This document shows positions 31,164-43,561 of a stretch of DNA of 64,000 bases, in pieces (within the stretch, counting starts at the first letter, position 1; each line of letters starts with the position of its first letter). This stretch comes from Tenebrio molitor (lineage: Eukaryota > Arthropoda > Insecta > Coleoptera > Tenebrionidae). The translations under genes and the position numbers were made by a program. The notes under the pieces were generated by a model. That model was not told where the DNA came from. It saw only the letters and a list, made by a program, of their open reading frames with translations, and did no database searches. The stretch lies in NCBI RefSeq assembly GCF_963966145.1, contig NC_091046.1, forward strand, positions 31,248,001-31,312,000, written 5' to 3'.

Positions 31164-31307
31164 TCCATTATTGCATATCATTTTAATAGCCAAAAAATGA
31201 CCTGTTGACTAAATGTATTGTTCTAATAAATAATAATAACCACAACATATCCAAATTCATTTTGTTGTCTCTGTAACAAAACTTCAGATAATAGTGATTA
31301 TAATATA

Positions 31308-31329
31308 TAATAATAATAATAATAATAAT
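31308..31329. repeat. (TAA)n microsatellite
   Basis: Seven TAA units, not attached to a recognisable LINE. Confidence 0.75.
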
Positions 31330-31383
31330 GTATTCCAACTTTAAAAAAACGATGCTTGGCCATAACAATCTGACAGATTCCAT

Positions 31384-32770
31384 CCTGTATATCTGAAGAA
31401 AAGTTTGGTTAGGAATTTTGAAAATTTTGAAGTCACAATGTTGCCATACTTATGTTCCGCTTTTTTGCGAATCGATTGAAACTGTATTAAAAGAAACTAA
31501 TAGAGAACCAAGCATTTTTTATTAAAAAGAGTAATTTAAAAAAAAATGACAAATCAAAAAATCAAGAAGTACACATCTTGCGAGGCTTTAGTCGTTGAAT
31601 GAGTTTCAAGAACGCTTTCTTTAGTTTAACAAGCAGTTCTTCTCCAAAATGGAATCACTTTTCTTAAAAGACATTTAAACTTTAACCTCCTCCATTATTT
31701 TATCTTCATCATTAGATCCCGAATCAAAATTTTGACGTGTTTTTTGTTCACAAAGAATTTTTCTATTATTAACAATTTTTTATTTAAACCCCGTTGATTT
31801 TTTTTGGATCAGAGTAGCCGTGGAATTAACAAGCTATCTAGGAAATTATTTCTTTCAATGATTTTTGACATTTATTTGGCAACTTTCAAGTTAGCAGGTG
31901 ATAATTCAAAATGTTTCAAAGAGAACATACAATTTTTATTATTAAATCATACTACAGTAGTGGAAATCGTGGTGAAAATGGTGATTGGATTTATTCGCCT
32001 CGTTTATGTTTAAACGAGTAGCGTGAGAGATTAGCACCACAGAACACATAAAAACTACGGACAGTAGAAGTAAATAATTCTATAGATGGTTTTTACATTT
32101 AATACGATCCAAAGACTTTTTGATCATACAATAGTTCAGCCCCCTGTAAATTCTAATAAATTCTTCGCTGTTTCCAGTAGAGTATCTAAAGTAAAAAATT
32201 CGTTTTTGCTGTTTAGTGCACGAATAATTTCGGTCAGATTTCTTTAAAAATTTTATTCCACTCCTCTGATTTTCCTCTTTTTGTAGTCCAAGTATCTTCC
32301 AGACTCTTTTTTGTAATTATGAAATATATGTATAACAGATCTTCCCACCTATAAATTAATTATACAGTTTAGGATTTAATCGAATACAAATTCATTATTC
32401 TCACATTGAAGATGTCCACCAATCAATAATCGCATCATTCTTAGATCGGGCCAATCTCGTTTAGCACTTCAACACACTACGTTTGGTCTCGACAGACACA
32501 ACTTTTGCACTTGTACCTATCAGTAAACCCTTTAAATTATTACTTTGTGTTGTCTAATTTAAAACAAATTAGAAAAACGTAAAAATGACATTTATTGATA
32601 ACTTTATTTACATTCACAAAAGTTGGATGGTAGGTGAGTCATAACTGTACTAGTACAGTTATGCTGTAGGGTAATATTGCCATAGTGGCATGTCAACAAC
32701 AATCAACAAATGAAGGACAATATCTAACTTTTTTCATTATTAATTCAAGCAGACGGAATTAATAGTATAT
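31384..32770. other. Non-coding AT-rich stretch
   Basis: No recognised feature. A TACAGTTATGA / ACTGTACTAGTACAGT palindrome lies near 32648-32662. Confidence 0.35.
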
Positions 32771-32776
32771 TGTTAT

Positions 32777-32848
32777 ACGAGTTGCACAAGACAGTCTATT
32801 GCCGAATGAGTTCGACAACATGTCTTGTGCAACGAGTGTAACATGCTA
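32777..32848. repeat. Hairpin adjoining the TTTTTCTACTTCGG element
   Basis: ACGAGTTGCACAAGAC pairs with GTCTTGTGCAACGAGT. ACATGCTATT follows. Confidence 0.7.
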
Positions 32849-33458
32849 TTTTTTCTACTTCGGCTTCATTGATTTAATTTTTTTTAAATATAAAATAATT
32901 ATCTAGTGACTTTTATTTTAATGGAATTGGGTTGGTATTGAAAATTAAATTTTAAATTGTCTCCCAGATGTTATTATTATAATAATAATAATCTACCCCC
33001 TTAATAGTTTATTTTGATCCAAAACATGGATTCATGTTCAAATGACATCACATTTAACACTGCAATTTACTTTCAATACCAACCCCAAATTCAATTATCA
33101 CTAAAAACGATGCTATAAAATTGATCTTTGTGAAACTGTTTTCGGTGTCACCAAGGAGGTTAAAGTAACAAATGCTCCAGTGCGCCCCGTCATGTACTTA
33201 TAGTTTTTTCTGAAATTTACTTCTTTTATTTTTGTTTATTTTTTTCATGTACTTTATGTTACAAATTACAATAAATGCATCTGTGCGTCCCGTCTTTTAT
33301 ACGGCACTGGTACTATCCCCACCAACCACCCTTGTTTAGCAACCTTTTATGGCTCTGCACGATTTGGCGGGTGGCATCACTTTTTCAAACTGGCTTTCCC
33401 TCCTCTTACTTTAAACTCCTTGGGTGTCACAAAATGCTCATTGTGACACCGAAGTAAA
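32849..33458 (-). mobile_element. TTTTTCTACTTCGG element, copy 2 (inverted, interrupted)
   Basis: Reverse-complement copy of 26728-27080, running from TTTTTTCTACTTCGGCTTC to GTGACACCGAAGTAAAAA. It is split by the 271-bp MITE at 33152-33422. A TTATTATTATAATAATAATAAT expansion marks a length difference near 32973-32992. Confidence 0.75.
33144..33430. mobile_element. hAT-type MITE with 8-bp TSD
   Basis: GGTGTCAC is duplicated at 33144-33151 and 33423-33430. The element between (33152-33422, 271 bp) has 17-bp TIRs, CAAGGAGGTTAAAGTAA and TTACTTTAAACTCCTTG, with one mismatch. The uninterrupted sequence of the host repeat at 26740-26770 confirms the empty site. Confidence 0.85.
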
Positions 33459-33966
33459 AAAAAAACAATAATATACATAGTCGTTTTCAATGACATCCGT
33501 GCTGTCAATATGACAGTATGTTGGTGTCACTTGCTGTTTCAGTTTAGTAATTTTGAATTTCCTAATTTGGCAATTTACCTTGACGCGGGAAATTAACAAA
33601 TTCAAATTATTATTTATCGTTTCCAACAAATTAAAGAAAATATGTAGTCTGATTCGGATTCTGAGGATGACTTAGTTTAACCATGTTTTACACCATGTTG
33701 GATGTTGAGTTTTATTGTTTGTTGCTGATGTTTCACGAAATAGCAATTCTCTTTTACCATAACCTCAATTTCTTGTTTGACATTTTTTTAACTAGGATTT
33801 GCTTATACTCTGAATCTTGGTTATGAATTTGTATGTATGTACAATCTGCACCAACATATTAAAAATGACACTGACAGCATGGATGTCGTTGAAAACGACT
33901 GTAATTACTTAAATAGTAAAAATGCCATAGTAAAAATGAACTGCATTTCGTAGCATCGAGTGGTAG

Positions 33967-34772
33967 GTACACTTCTATTAAAAAAAAAGCGTACAAGTAT
34001 AGTCTGTTTTTTAATTAAAGAACCACGACCTGTTGATTGAGGTTTGCAAATATAAAATTTTACTAAATTTAGGGAATTCAATGATATCTATTGGCTATTC
34101 CAGTCAACGCCTGTCATTTTTAATGTCCTTGAAAGTACGCAAACTCGCAATTAAAATTTGAACGTGTTATTAAAAATGCCTCGCAAAGTAAGACATTTAT
34201 TAAACTCTCAAATTAGTTGTTATTAGTTGTTATTAACTTTATTAACATGCTGCGCTACTAATATCTCTAATAACCTCAATTTTTATATGATGAGATTTTT
34301 CACCCTATGTAAAAAGTGTACAATGTTGTCAGCTCTATTTTGGGTGTAAATTGCGGTGTTGTGGTTCTTTGATTAAAAAATAGACTGTAGTGACCACAAT
34401 TTTGGCTAGATTGCCATATTGTAAACCTATCTTTTAATTGTTGTTACTTAGAAACCTGTAACAAAACCCGTGCTGATAGCTGGATTTTATCGATGCATTT
34501 TTCAGAGATTTTAATGTGTGTAAATGTTTTGCCTTATTTATTAGGCAAGTACTACCAATTACTACAAACACAACTCACATCATAAATTTATAGAAAAAGG
34601 CAACTCTCAACAATCTAACAACAATTTCAAAATTTATAAAAAGCAATTTTCACACATTTGACATACATATAAAATGTCAGTAATACGTTTTCTTGGAAAC
34701 GATTAATTAATTTTATTCCCATTTACAGTAGCCCTCAATACGTGTACGCTCTTTTTTTTAATAGAAGTGTAC
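33967..34772. mobile_element. TIR element with GTACACTTCTATTAAAAAAA ends
   Basis: GTACACTTCTATTAAAAAAA...GCGTAC at 33967-33997 is mirrored at 34742-34772. It encloses a second TIR element at 33998-34389. Confidence 0.7.
33998..34389. mobile_element. MITE with TATAGTCTGTTTTTTAAT ends
   Basis: The left TATAGTCTGTTTTTTAATTA...GAACCAC and the right GTGGTTCTTTGATTAAAAAA...GACTGTA are inverted over about 29 bp. TA flanks suggest a Tc1/mariner-type origin. Confidence 0.7.
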
Positions 34773-34830
34773 GTCCGTAATGATGAGGGGCTTCTTCGAC
34801 TGTATAAACAAATAGATATACTACGAAACT

Positions 34831-34957
34831 AAACGCTGTTCAAATCAAAAAACCATTGTGGTGCAACACACATTTTTCATGACATTTCCTATTACTTATC
34901 ACAGTGACAGATAAGTCATTTGCACCACAATGGTTTTTTGAATTTTGAACAGTGTTT
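34831..34957. repeat. Hairpin MITE
   Basis: AAACGCTGTTCAAA, then TCAAAAAACCATTGTGGTGC, mirrored by GCACCACAATGGTTTTTTGA and TTTGAACAGTGTTT, with a loop of about 45 nt. Confidence 0.8.
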
Positions 34958-35632
34958 ACACTATGAGGACTTACCAGTTCATGAAAATACGCCAACATCA
35001 CTTTCATTTACAGTTGTAACCTTATTTAGATCCTGCCATTGCTTGAATGTCTCTATGATTTCAGATAAGTACCTCCTGCCTTTCGATTTTTCCGGTATTA
35101 AGCTATTTAAAGCTTGTTGTTCTTCATTTAAGACATTTTCCGGTAAAACACTACCATTCAAATCAAACTCATTTTGCGAAATGTCTGTCTGTATAAACAA
35201 CCAAATGTAAGTATGACACTTGAACATATCATGCAAACGCGATCAACTCAATCTATTTTAAAACGAGTTTTTGGATTTAATTGTTTTAAATTCTCTTCGG
35301 CTTGTTCTGAAACCGGTAAACTATTGAACAAACCACGGATGTTACGAATCATAACAACCTTAGATGTCTTAAAATCCTCGCTCTACGAGCTTGGATTTCA
35401 AACCGCCATCTGCGGAGGTTATGATAGTCATAACATCGCTAGGTATGTTAATAGCTATTACTTTTCGTTTTAGAATCATCTTGCAACATAGCATTTCAAA
35501 TTTAGTTAAAAAAGGTTTACAACCAAAATGATATAAAATATAACTACTATTTTCCTCAGTACTGCAAACTTAACAAAATTAAAGCATGGCAACCTATTGT
35601 TTTTTAAAGATGGAATAGATTATACAGGGTGT

Positions 35633-36209
35633 TTTCGAAGTTGAGGCGTTCCTTTTGACATGTGATAGTATGCGTTGTTCTAAAGAATTTTAGCCAAAAC
35701 CACCTTAGTAAAATGTGTACGGCAATGAAGATGCAATAAGTTAATTTTTTTGAAAATTTTGAAACCGATCCTGCTCAAATTTGCGCTGATTTGTTAGAAA
35801 TTGGAATTGACAAAAAAAAAGCATGAGCATGGACGTTAATCAAAACTACTGTCAGAGTTGTCATCTAATTAGTCGAAATGGCTTTATTATTAGTAAAATA
35901 ATGAGCTCACAGATATGTTGCAAATGCATGGGCAATGTTATCACGTTATCAGAATGCATCTGCAACGTCCAGAGAGTATTGCAAAGCGATTTCCGGAAAG
36001 ACACCATTCTGGGCCAGGTTAGTTATTAATCTAGTACGCGGAGAAATGGACAGGACCGGACTTAAAATTTTAGAAAACAATAAAAATATACAATCAATTA
36101 TCTCCGTTAAGACAAACATTGTACTAAGAAGATTTAGGCTAAAATTCTTAAGAATAATGTGTAGTACCTCCTGTTACAAGGAACGCGTCAACTTCGAGAA
36201 CATCCTGTA
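35633..36209. mobile_element. 577-bp TIR element with transposase-like remnants
   Basis: TACAGGGTGTTTTCGAAGTT...GCGTTCCT pairs with AGGAACGCGTCAACTTCGAG...CCTGTA. On the plus strand, 35980-36060 reads ARLVINLVRGEMDRTG. This is faintly like the linker after the N-terminal HTH of mariner-like transposases. That reading is tentative; the TIRs are clear. Confidence 0.7.
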
Positions 36210-36427
36210 TGTATTGATTTTTAAAATTTGTAATATTTAAAATCTTTATTTTTATTTATTTAGATGATAATAATTAATAAAGTCTTTATTGCACGCATCT
36301 GTCAACAGTCTGTCTACGATTGTGCAAAAAGTGAGTGTTTATTGCATTTTTCACACACGACGCACAGGACTGAATTGTTGTTTATCGTTGTTTTTTTCTC
36401 GTTTTTTTTTTGTTCGATCGTAGAAAA

Positions 36428-36600
36428 TAGTAGTTTATTTAAGAAGTTCGTGGGTAAATTGGGCCTTTTTTTGTCACGAGTGGGCAATTGTAAAACGCGA
36501 ATGAAACGAGTGTTTTAAAGCCCCACGAGTGCCAAAAAATGCCCAATCAAAGGAGTTAATAAAAATAGTAGTTTATTTAACGAGTTCGTGTGTAATTTGG
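36428..36600. repeat. ACTCGTTCGTGT hairpins, complex copy
   Basis: Two overlapping copies of AATAGTAGTTTATTTAA...GTTCGTG followed by AATTGGGCC or AATTTGGGCC arms. One hairpin pairs GGGCCTTTTTTTGTCACGAG with CACGAGTGCCAAAAAATGCC. Related to 21648-21780 and 58752-58866. Confidence 0.6.
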
Positions 36601-36775
36601 GCCCAAATTACACAAGAACGAGTTGAATACAACGTTTTTTTGTTCGACGAGCCCCTTAAAGGCCCCAAATCGCTTAAAATCTTTAAAATTAGCTTGACGT
36701 TTCGTTTTGACAAGTTGTGACATTTATCAAAATCCGTTCACACAGGAGAAAATTCTCAAATTCTGACAGTGTCGA
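36600..36775 (-). repeat. Dispersed repeat, inverted copy of 21515-21690
   Basis: Shares TTTAAAATTAGCTTGACGTT, CTGACAGTGTCGAACAAAAA and ATCCGTTCACACAGGAGAAA with the copies at 21500-21690 and 58630-58770. Confidence 0.65.
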
Positions 36776-36785
36776 ACAAAAAAAT

Positions 36786-36893
36786 GTTGTATGCAACACG
36801 TGCAAAAAGTGTTATTGCCTGCGGCTCTTGGGACAATTTTCACGTCGCGTGCAATAATCACTCACTTTTTGCACTTGTTACATAAATAACTAT
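36786..36893. repeat. Hairpin, CpG-loop family
   Basis: GTGCAAAAAGTG.TTATTGC pairs with GCAATAATCACTCACTTTTTGCAC split by a 4-nt bulge. The loop has CTGCGGCTC and CACGTCGCG. ACATAAATAACTATT follows. Confidence 0.8.
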
Positions 36894-36979
36894 TAACGAA
36901 ATTTTTATTATCGTAAACAGCCCCCCAAATTACATACGATAGATTCAGATTCGCTCCATTACCATTTTTATTTTAAATA

Positions 36980-37197
36980 TACACTGCGCCGCAAAATTAG
37001 CGCATACTGTGTAAAAACTTTAAAAAAGCCTGAAAATTTAAATTTTAAATGATGCATTATGAAAAGTAGTTTTCTAATGAGTATGTATGAGTATAATGCG
37101 AATGAACATTTTTGGTTCCCAAATGGCAGTGAAAAATTTTCTAAAAAGGAATACGATTCATTTTCTAAATTATGCGTTAATTTTGCGGCGCAGTGTA
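36980..37197 (+). mobile_element. MITE family TACACTGCGCCGCAAAATTA, complete copy
   Basis: The left TACACTGCGCCGCAAAATTA and the right TTAATTTTGCGGCGCAGTGT(A) form TIRs of about 26 bp. 218 bp, non-coding. Confidence 0.85.
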
Positions 37198-37199
37198 TA

Positions 37200-38790
37200 A
37201 ATATAATTTTTAAAATATGAAATCAAAACCATTAATTTTAGTTTTAAATTACTACTATTGTGATTTATTCTAAGCCATCAGATACCTGTTAACACGGCAT
37301 TCAGGCTAGATTCATTTATCATTATAAATGTTACAATCAAGAAAATTTCCGAATCACATAAGCCGATAATACCGGTTTTTGAAATATGAACCATAACATC
37401 TTTATTTAAAGTACACCTTTTAATTATGTATTGGATTTTGTGGTACGAGTACAATACTTACATACTGAAATAACTAATGGTATTATAATTTTGACATTTT
37501 TTTCTCGGCAATTTTTAACTACAACTTAAACATTTTGTAACCAACCCTGCATTTAAAAACAAGGTGGAAGGTACCTGGTCGACTTTATTGGGCTGAAAGG
37601 TCATTTTCTCAGTAGGAATTGTCATTATTGGAGTTAAAGTACTATATAACGTTAAATTTTATAAACAACTATACAATTAGTTTCATTTATTAGTCATCCA
37701 ATAAGCTCCATCTATCAGGTGTAGGTAAGTGGTTGATGGTACCCTACACTTTAAAATTCAAGGAGAAAATGAAACGTCACAGCAAAAACAAAAAAGAAAT
37801 AATAATGATCTGATTCAAGTGTCTACAAGTAAAGAAGAATTAGTTAGTCAACAATTTTCGAAGTAGATCTTGACAATTTCATGTCCAAATCCGAAAAACA
37901 CCAAACAGCCAATATGAACGCAACATACGAAACAGAGCTAGCGAAACAGAAATCTAACAGAAAGAAAGGCGCTTGGCTAACAGGCACGAAATGTAACAAA
38001 TCGTTATCGTTTACTGGAATCTGACGTGCAAAGACAAGAAAAGACTTACTATGTAGTTAACGAATAAAGTCTTTAGAGAATAGAATTACTAACAGAATTT
38101 CAGATGTGAATCCATCTCTTGGCACTAGATCGACTTTTTACTTATACTGATACATAACAAAGGTAATAAAGTAAACATGTAGGTAAAATGGAAAATATTT
38201 CTTCATTCTGTGGATCAAAGAAATCGTCAAGAGAGTGTAATAGCATGTACTCGTATTGTACCAACGGCAAAATAAAATTAATGCCGTTTGTTGAACATTC
38301 AGCATATTTGAGAAGTACAGTAACGGATGAACAGTCGCTTTTTAACAACTTTTTTGCGTTACGACCTATTCTCACTCATTTCCTGCTTCCCTAGTAGGCA
38401 CAGAAACATCAACTTACAGAATCTATGTCGGTTGTTATGGAAACAACAAATTAACAGAATTGTTATTGGGTTCTATTTTCTCCAACTTTTTTTGGATCTG
38501 TTATAACTTTATAAGATACACGTACCTGGCTTGACCTGACCTGGTAGCGTAACCTACTGCATACAGCCTGGTTCTGAAATAAGTTTGGAAAAAATAATCA
38601 GAAAGTGGTGATGATGAGAAGACATAGGCAAAAAAAAAATTCTTATAAAAAAAATATAAAAGTTTTTTCGTTTTCTAAATACAAATGATTGAAAATTTGG
38701 TCAAAATTCCTAGTACGCTGCTGAGTTAAAGGTGATTACTTGATTATCCTGGTAGTTTAGCAACAAAAATAATTAAAGGTAAAAGGTAAA
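37200..38790. other. Unassigned stretch with short open frames
   Basis: At 37770-38400 the plus strand has broken lysine- and asparagine-rich open frames, for example 38188-38394 (MENISSFCGSKKSSRECN...). These could be remains of a coding exon, but I recognise no domain and see no convincing splice sites. Confidence 0.25.
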
Positions 38791-38793
38791 TGG

Positions 38794-38948
38794 TAATTTG
38801 TAATCGAGTCATCCATGGATTTGAATCCGTATGTCTTTGCGATTGATATGTCGAGATCTAACCCGTGTTTCAAGCTGTGTTTATTGGAGCGTGGAGTTCA
38901 GGTAACGACATACGATTTCGGATTCATGGATAACTCGATTACAAATTA
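38794..38948. repeat. Foldback of 155 bp
   Basis: TAATTTGTAATCGAGTCATC and CATGGATTTGAATCCGTATG are mirrored by CATACGATTTCGGATTCATG and GATAACTCGATTACAAATTA. Confidence 0.8.
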
Positions 38949-39381
38949 ATTTTTATTCTTTATTTACCTATGACATTACTCCTTTCGATCACTTCCATAG
39001 AAACATTTACAAAGCAGTGTGCTTGCACCTACGACTTTATTGTGGAGTTAATGTAACAATGGTTGCTAATGAAATGAACAAATTCGGACAAAATTTCCCT
39101 ATTCATAGGCGTCGAAAATACAAAGATGTGGGGTAATTTCCATTCTTTTGATTTCACCTCCAAAAGTCATTTACGCAGAATTATTGTGTGTCAAGGATAC
39201 TCCATACTTCTTTTCCAACCTTATTCCGAAAATGGCTATTTCGCTAATCGCTTTTTCATTAAAATGTCTCAATTATTGTTTATTAAACATTTTTATTTCT
39301 TCAAAACTTTTCAAAAAACAAATACTATTTTTTTACAGTAATGTTTAGAAAAATAGTGACTTTAAAAATAAGTAATGAAAA

Positions 39382-41285
39382 ACATACCGGTGTCCCAGAA
39401 CTGCCGCATGATATTTTAATAACGTATTCCGGAGTGAAAATTAAGACTAAATTTTAAAGAATAAATGTCGAGGGCCGTAGGGTATTTAAATGGTAAACTA
39501 TTGAAATTAACCAATCGTGTGAAGCTTTTTTCAACCTGTTTTAAGGTATATTAAGTAATCCGACTAGTTGCTAGGAAACAACTTACATTTACATTTTTCA
39601 AAATTCTTATAAATTTAGCTGGTCCACTGTACTTGACAGAAATGAAGTGTCAATGTGACATTATTTTTTTAATAGCTGCGTTGATGCCTGTCGCCCTAAG
39701 ATGAAAGCGTAAATGTTGAGCTGACAAACGTTAATACACTCCTTGAAACTAGGGAAAAATATTGAGGTTCATGTTTGATTGGAATAATGCGTTAACAAAA
39801 GCTGGTTTTTAAGCAGGGTAAAACAGAAAAGCAATATTGCTTTGATTTATTAGAATTAAAAAAATAGTTTAATAAACAATCAAAAACCATAACAATTAAC
39901 AATTCGTAGATACTCTTATAATAATTGCTCAAAATGACCTCCACCAATTTGAATACAAAGGCGTGCTCGTCTTATTAAGCTTGCTTGGGCGCCTTGAATC
40001 ATTTGAGGTGTAATTGTTGCCAAAGCTTCATGCAATCTATCATCCAGTTGTTCTAAAGAGTTCACCGGTTCACGATAAACATAGTTTTTCATGTAACCCC
40101 ACAAAAAACAGTCTAAAGGTGTGAGGTCAGGCGACCTAGCCGGCCAATGTATTGGCCCGCCACGTCCTATCCAAGAATCAGGATATCTTCTATCAAGGAC
40201 TTGTTGAGCTTGAGTTGTATAATGCACTGGAGCACCATCGTGTTGAAACCAGGGATGTGCCAAGAATTGCAATGCAAGAATTGCAATGGCACATCGTCTA
40301 GAAGATCAGGCAATTCATCATTAACAAAATTGGCATAGACTTTACCATTTAATCTTGGAGGAAATTCAAACGGACAACCTGAAACTCTACAGTCGATATT
40401 TTATCTGATAATCGTTTGTTTATCAACACTTGCCAATGAACCTCCTAAAATCCCAGCCCACAGATTAATGCTAAACCGATGTTGAAATGCATTAACATGA
40501 ATTGCATGATGTGGATTTTCGTCTACCCATACGTGATAATTATGAATGTTAAATGTTCCGTTTCTTGAGAAAAAACATTCATCCGTAAATAAAATACTTT
40601 TTACAAAGTTGGGATTTGCTTCATGTTGTTGCAGTAACCATTCACAGAACTGCACTCCGCTGTGTTGTGCTTTTTGAAATGTCAAACATACTAGCGACGC
40701 TTCTAATACTTAACGTTCCATCTTCCTCAAAAGTCTGAAGAACAGCCTCTTCATTTTATGGCGTGCGAGCCTCTCGTGTAACACCACCAACTCCTTTAGT
40801 TTGAGGTACTAAATTCCCGTATTCCTAGCGCGAATCACCAAACGCAAAAATACATTTGCAGGAAAACGTGCAGCGTAAGCTTCTACGGCTGCGTAAGCAC
40901 TTTCACCACATGCTCCATAAACTATGAGCATATCATAGTACTCTGCAGCGGTAAACATTTTCAAAACTGTTCACTTTTGGATTTTATGAAAAAATATTAG
41001 TGTCAAAATGACGTTAAGAAATGTCACAATGTAGTTTATTATTCGATTACAGCGGACCAAATAATTCAAAGAATTTTATCGTATTATGAAAATCCATGGA
41101 AATGAAACAAAGTAATGAGCTTACCTAATAAAGCAATTAGCAAAGGTCTTATGATTGGTCGGCGAAAATCGTTTACAGTATAGATACTATAGGACCCTCG
41201 ACATTTTTTCTTTCAATTTTAGTCTTGATTTTCACTCCAGAATACGCTATTAAAATATCATGCGGCAGTTCTGGGACGGTATGTC
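39382..41285 (-). mobile_element. Mariner-like transposon, about 1.9 kb, with long TIRs
   Basis: The left GTCCCAGAACTGCCGCATGA... and the right ...TCATGCGGCAGTTCTGGGAC form imperfect TIRs of about 90 bp. They begin at the symmetrical ACATACC/GGTATGT. It is the only element in the window in which a near-complete transposase frame can be followed. A related terminus (CAGGGTGTCCCAGAACTCGC) stands at 43562. Confidence 0.8.
39916..40958 (-). pseudogene. Mariner-like transposase, frameshifted
   Basis: The minus strand starts at the ATG at 40958: MFTAAEYYDMLIVYGACGES and then AYAAVEAYAARFPAN, the N-terminal helix typical of a large insect transposase family. It reaches a premature stop after 49 codons (an in-frame TAG). 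It resumes at 40685 with SGVQFCEWLLQQHEANPNF, ILFTDECFFSRNGTFNIHN (first catalytic Asp) and INLWAGILGG. It breaks again and continues at 40272 with FQHDGAP, WPARSPDLTPLDCFLWGYMK (second catalytic region) and RLCIQIGGGHFEQLL with a stop. The middle has an apparent short duplication (GCAATTCTTG twice near 40260-40280). It cannot make active enzyme. Confidence 0.8.
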
Positions 41286-41461
41286 ACAATTTAAAATAAG
41301 AAAGTTAAATATCACCCCACTTAAACTGCTTCTTTAAAAAATAAATATTATATGGCAGTTCATAGTCCCTTAAACGCCTTTTCATTTGATATATCGCTTA
41401 TTGAAATCGGACAAGAAATAAAGTTGCTAGAGCATTTAAAAAAAAATTGGATCACCCTGTA

Positions 41462-42004
41462 TATACTGGGTGCCCCAAAATTCGCGGAACAACTCAATGG
41501 GGCAATGTCAACTCATGTGAGAAGATAATGAGAAAAATAATTTAAAAATTCTATACCTTTGAGATTTGAAGATGTGGAGACTCAAAGGGTGCAGCTTTGA
41601 TCTCGTTTATTTTAAATTTTAAAAAAGATTTTGACTATTTGTCTTTTACTAGTCAGTGGCATAATAATTCTGAACGATTGTGATCAGGTTTGCAATTATT
41701 TTATTTATTATTTCCAGCATTTCCAAGTAGTAATTTTATGTCCGTTTTACCTCAAATAACGTACGGCAACATGGCTTTGATTTTTCTTTCGCATTTCCAT
41801 GGATACAACAAAAATGAAATGTTTGCAGACTATTGGGATACATGGAATGTTTTTAAATGATGCCACATTTAGTGCAACGAATAGGTCCATATCTTCTACA
41901 AAAGAGAAGATTGATTTTTTTTTAACATTTTTACCTGATCTTTTAATGACTACTTAAAAACGTACTGCTAAGTTGTTCCGCGAATTTTGGGGCACCCAGT
42001 ATAT
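41462..42004 (+). mobile_element. MITE of the CCCCAAAATTCGCGGAA family, complete
   Basis: TATACTGGGTGCCCCAAAAT...CGGAACAACT is mirrored by GTTGTTCCGCGAATTTTGGG...CAGTATA. 543 bp, non-coding. Parts of a second copy are at 4591-4660 and 6969-7090. Confidence 0.85.
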
Positions 42005-43029
42005 TGATCACGTGAAATCAAATCATACAATGGGCAATTTCAAGTGACATTTTTTGGCGAACAAAAGTCAAGTCACTTATGCTGATGGTCAAAATTTAAG
42101 ATCAAATACAGTCTGATTTTGAAAGTTGTGCAGATATTCTAACCTGAGCTAGTAGATACGTGTTAGAAGAAGGCAAAATAACCCATCTTGCCTTACACAG
42201 AAATCGTCCTTTACATACGCAGTTATTGACGTAGGAGAACAAAAAAAAATCAGGAATTGTTAGAGGCTCTGGTGAGCCATAAATTCTTACGTATCAAACG
42301 ACCATCATAAAATTGTCTCAAAAATGCCATGGTTTCATTTGCTGTAACGTCATCTTGTGCAAATATCTGTTCGTTAGTTCATCATCGTTGATTTACAAAC
42401 GGAGTGAGAATGTTATTAATACCTATAATAACACTACTTACATTTTGTTTGAAAAATATCATTCGTCTTCTTAAAGTTGCTATCCACATACCCACAGGCC
42501 ATTTTTTTTTTTGTGGATGAAGTATTATTTCGATATTCCGAGTGTAATTGAACTTCAGCCTTCAGGCTTCAGCCCATAATGAAGTTCATTTAAATTAAAA
42601 GTCTCTTATCCAGAAATGTATAAGTTTTGGCTAAAATCGTTTGAGAACCACGTGCCTTCGCTTACGCGGAAAGAGTGATACATTTTTACAAGAAAAACAC
42701 TTTTTTGTAAATTAAATTTCTTAACGATTTCCAAACCGACTAACTCCAATTCATCGTACGTTTCGAGATACGTTGTGCAACATTTCGGCAATCATGGATG
42801 TTTTGAAAGAAATGCTTAATGCTGCCATAGCAAAGATAGAGTAGATACTTGACGCGGAAGAAGGAATTTTAGACATTTTTTAGACGCCAATTCTCCTGCA
42901 AGTACATACTCGACGCTTTGCAAATGAAGTTGTTGTATGGCGAATTCCAAGGGAACAAAACTAATCTCTATCATGCTTATCACGTGTGGACCCTCAGACA
43001 TACGCGTTTATGCAAATGGTTTTTAAAGA

Positions 43030-43420
43030 ACGTTGCTAGAACTCTGATTTTTCAGCAATAATCCTAACCACCAACGAAGCAGAATTTACGCAAGACGATG
43101 TTTACAGTGTCCACAATATTGCGTTCTGGTATGATGAAAATCCGACCTAGTTCTTAAACATTCAGCAAGAATTTGGTGTAAATGTGTGGAACTGTGGACC
43201 GGTATTGTGAACAATTATTCAATTGGCGTATTTCTGTTAACCCGTCGGTTAATGGTGTAAATGATTTCTAGTTTTAAAGACTTGAATTACTCGAGGATGT
43301 ACATATCACTTGCAACACCCCGGGATATGTGGTTGTTACAATATGGAGCACAGCCACAATATGTCATTCAGGTTAAACATTTTTAAACAATGGTTTTCAT
43401 TCTCGGCCTATAGCCCTAAG
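43030..43420 (+). pseudogene. Mariner-like transposase relic
   Basis: On the plus strand one reads SAIILTTNEAEFTQDDVYSV, then HNIAFWYDENPT, a stop, FGVNVWNCGPVL and, after frameshifts, LLEDV and MWLLQYGAQPQYVIQVKHF. These match FTDEAxFxxxGxxNxHNxHxWxxENP, FxVNVWxGIL and MWFQHDGAPPHF blocks. Heavily mutated: the first catalytic Asp appears as Asn. Confidence 0.5.
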
Positions 43421-43561
43421 AATCCTGTGTTATGGTACTTTGATTCTTGATTCATCAGATTTAAATTCACAAAAGTAATGGGTAAGTAGGATCATGTCGG
43501 TTCTGTCATCGTTCGAAAACATTTTCAAATACTAAATATGAATGAAAAATGCAGTGAGAGA

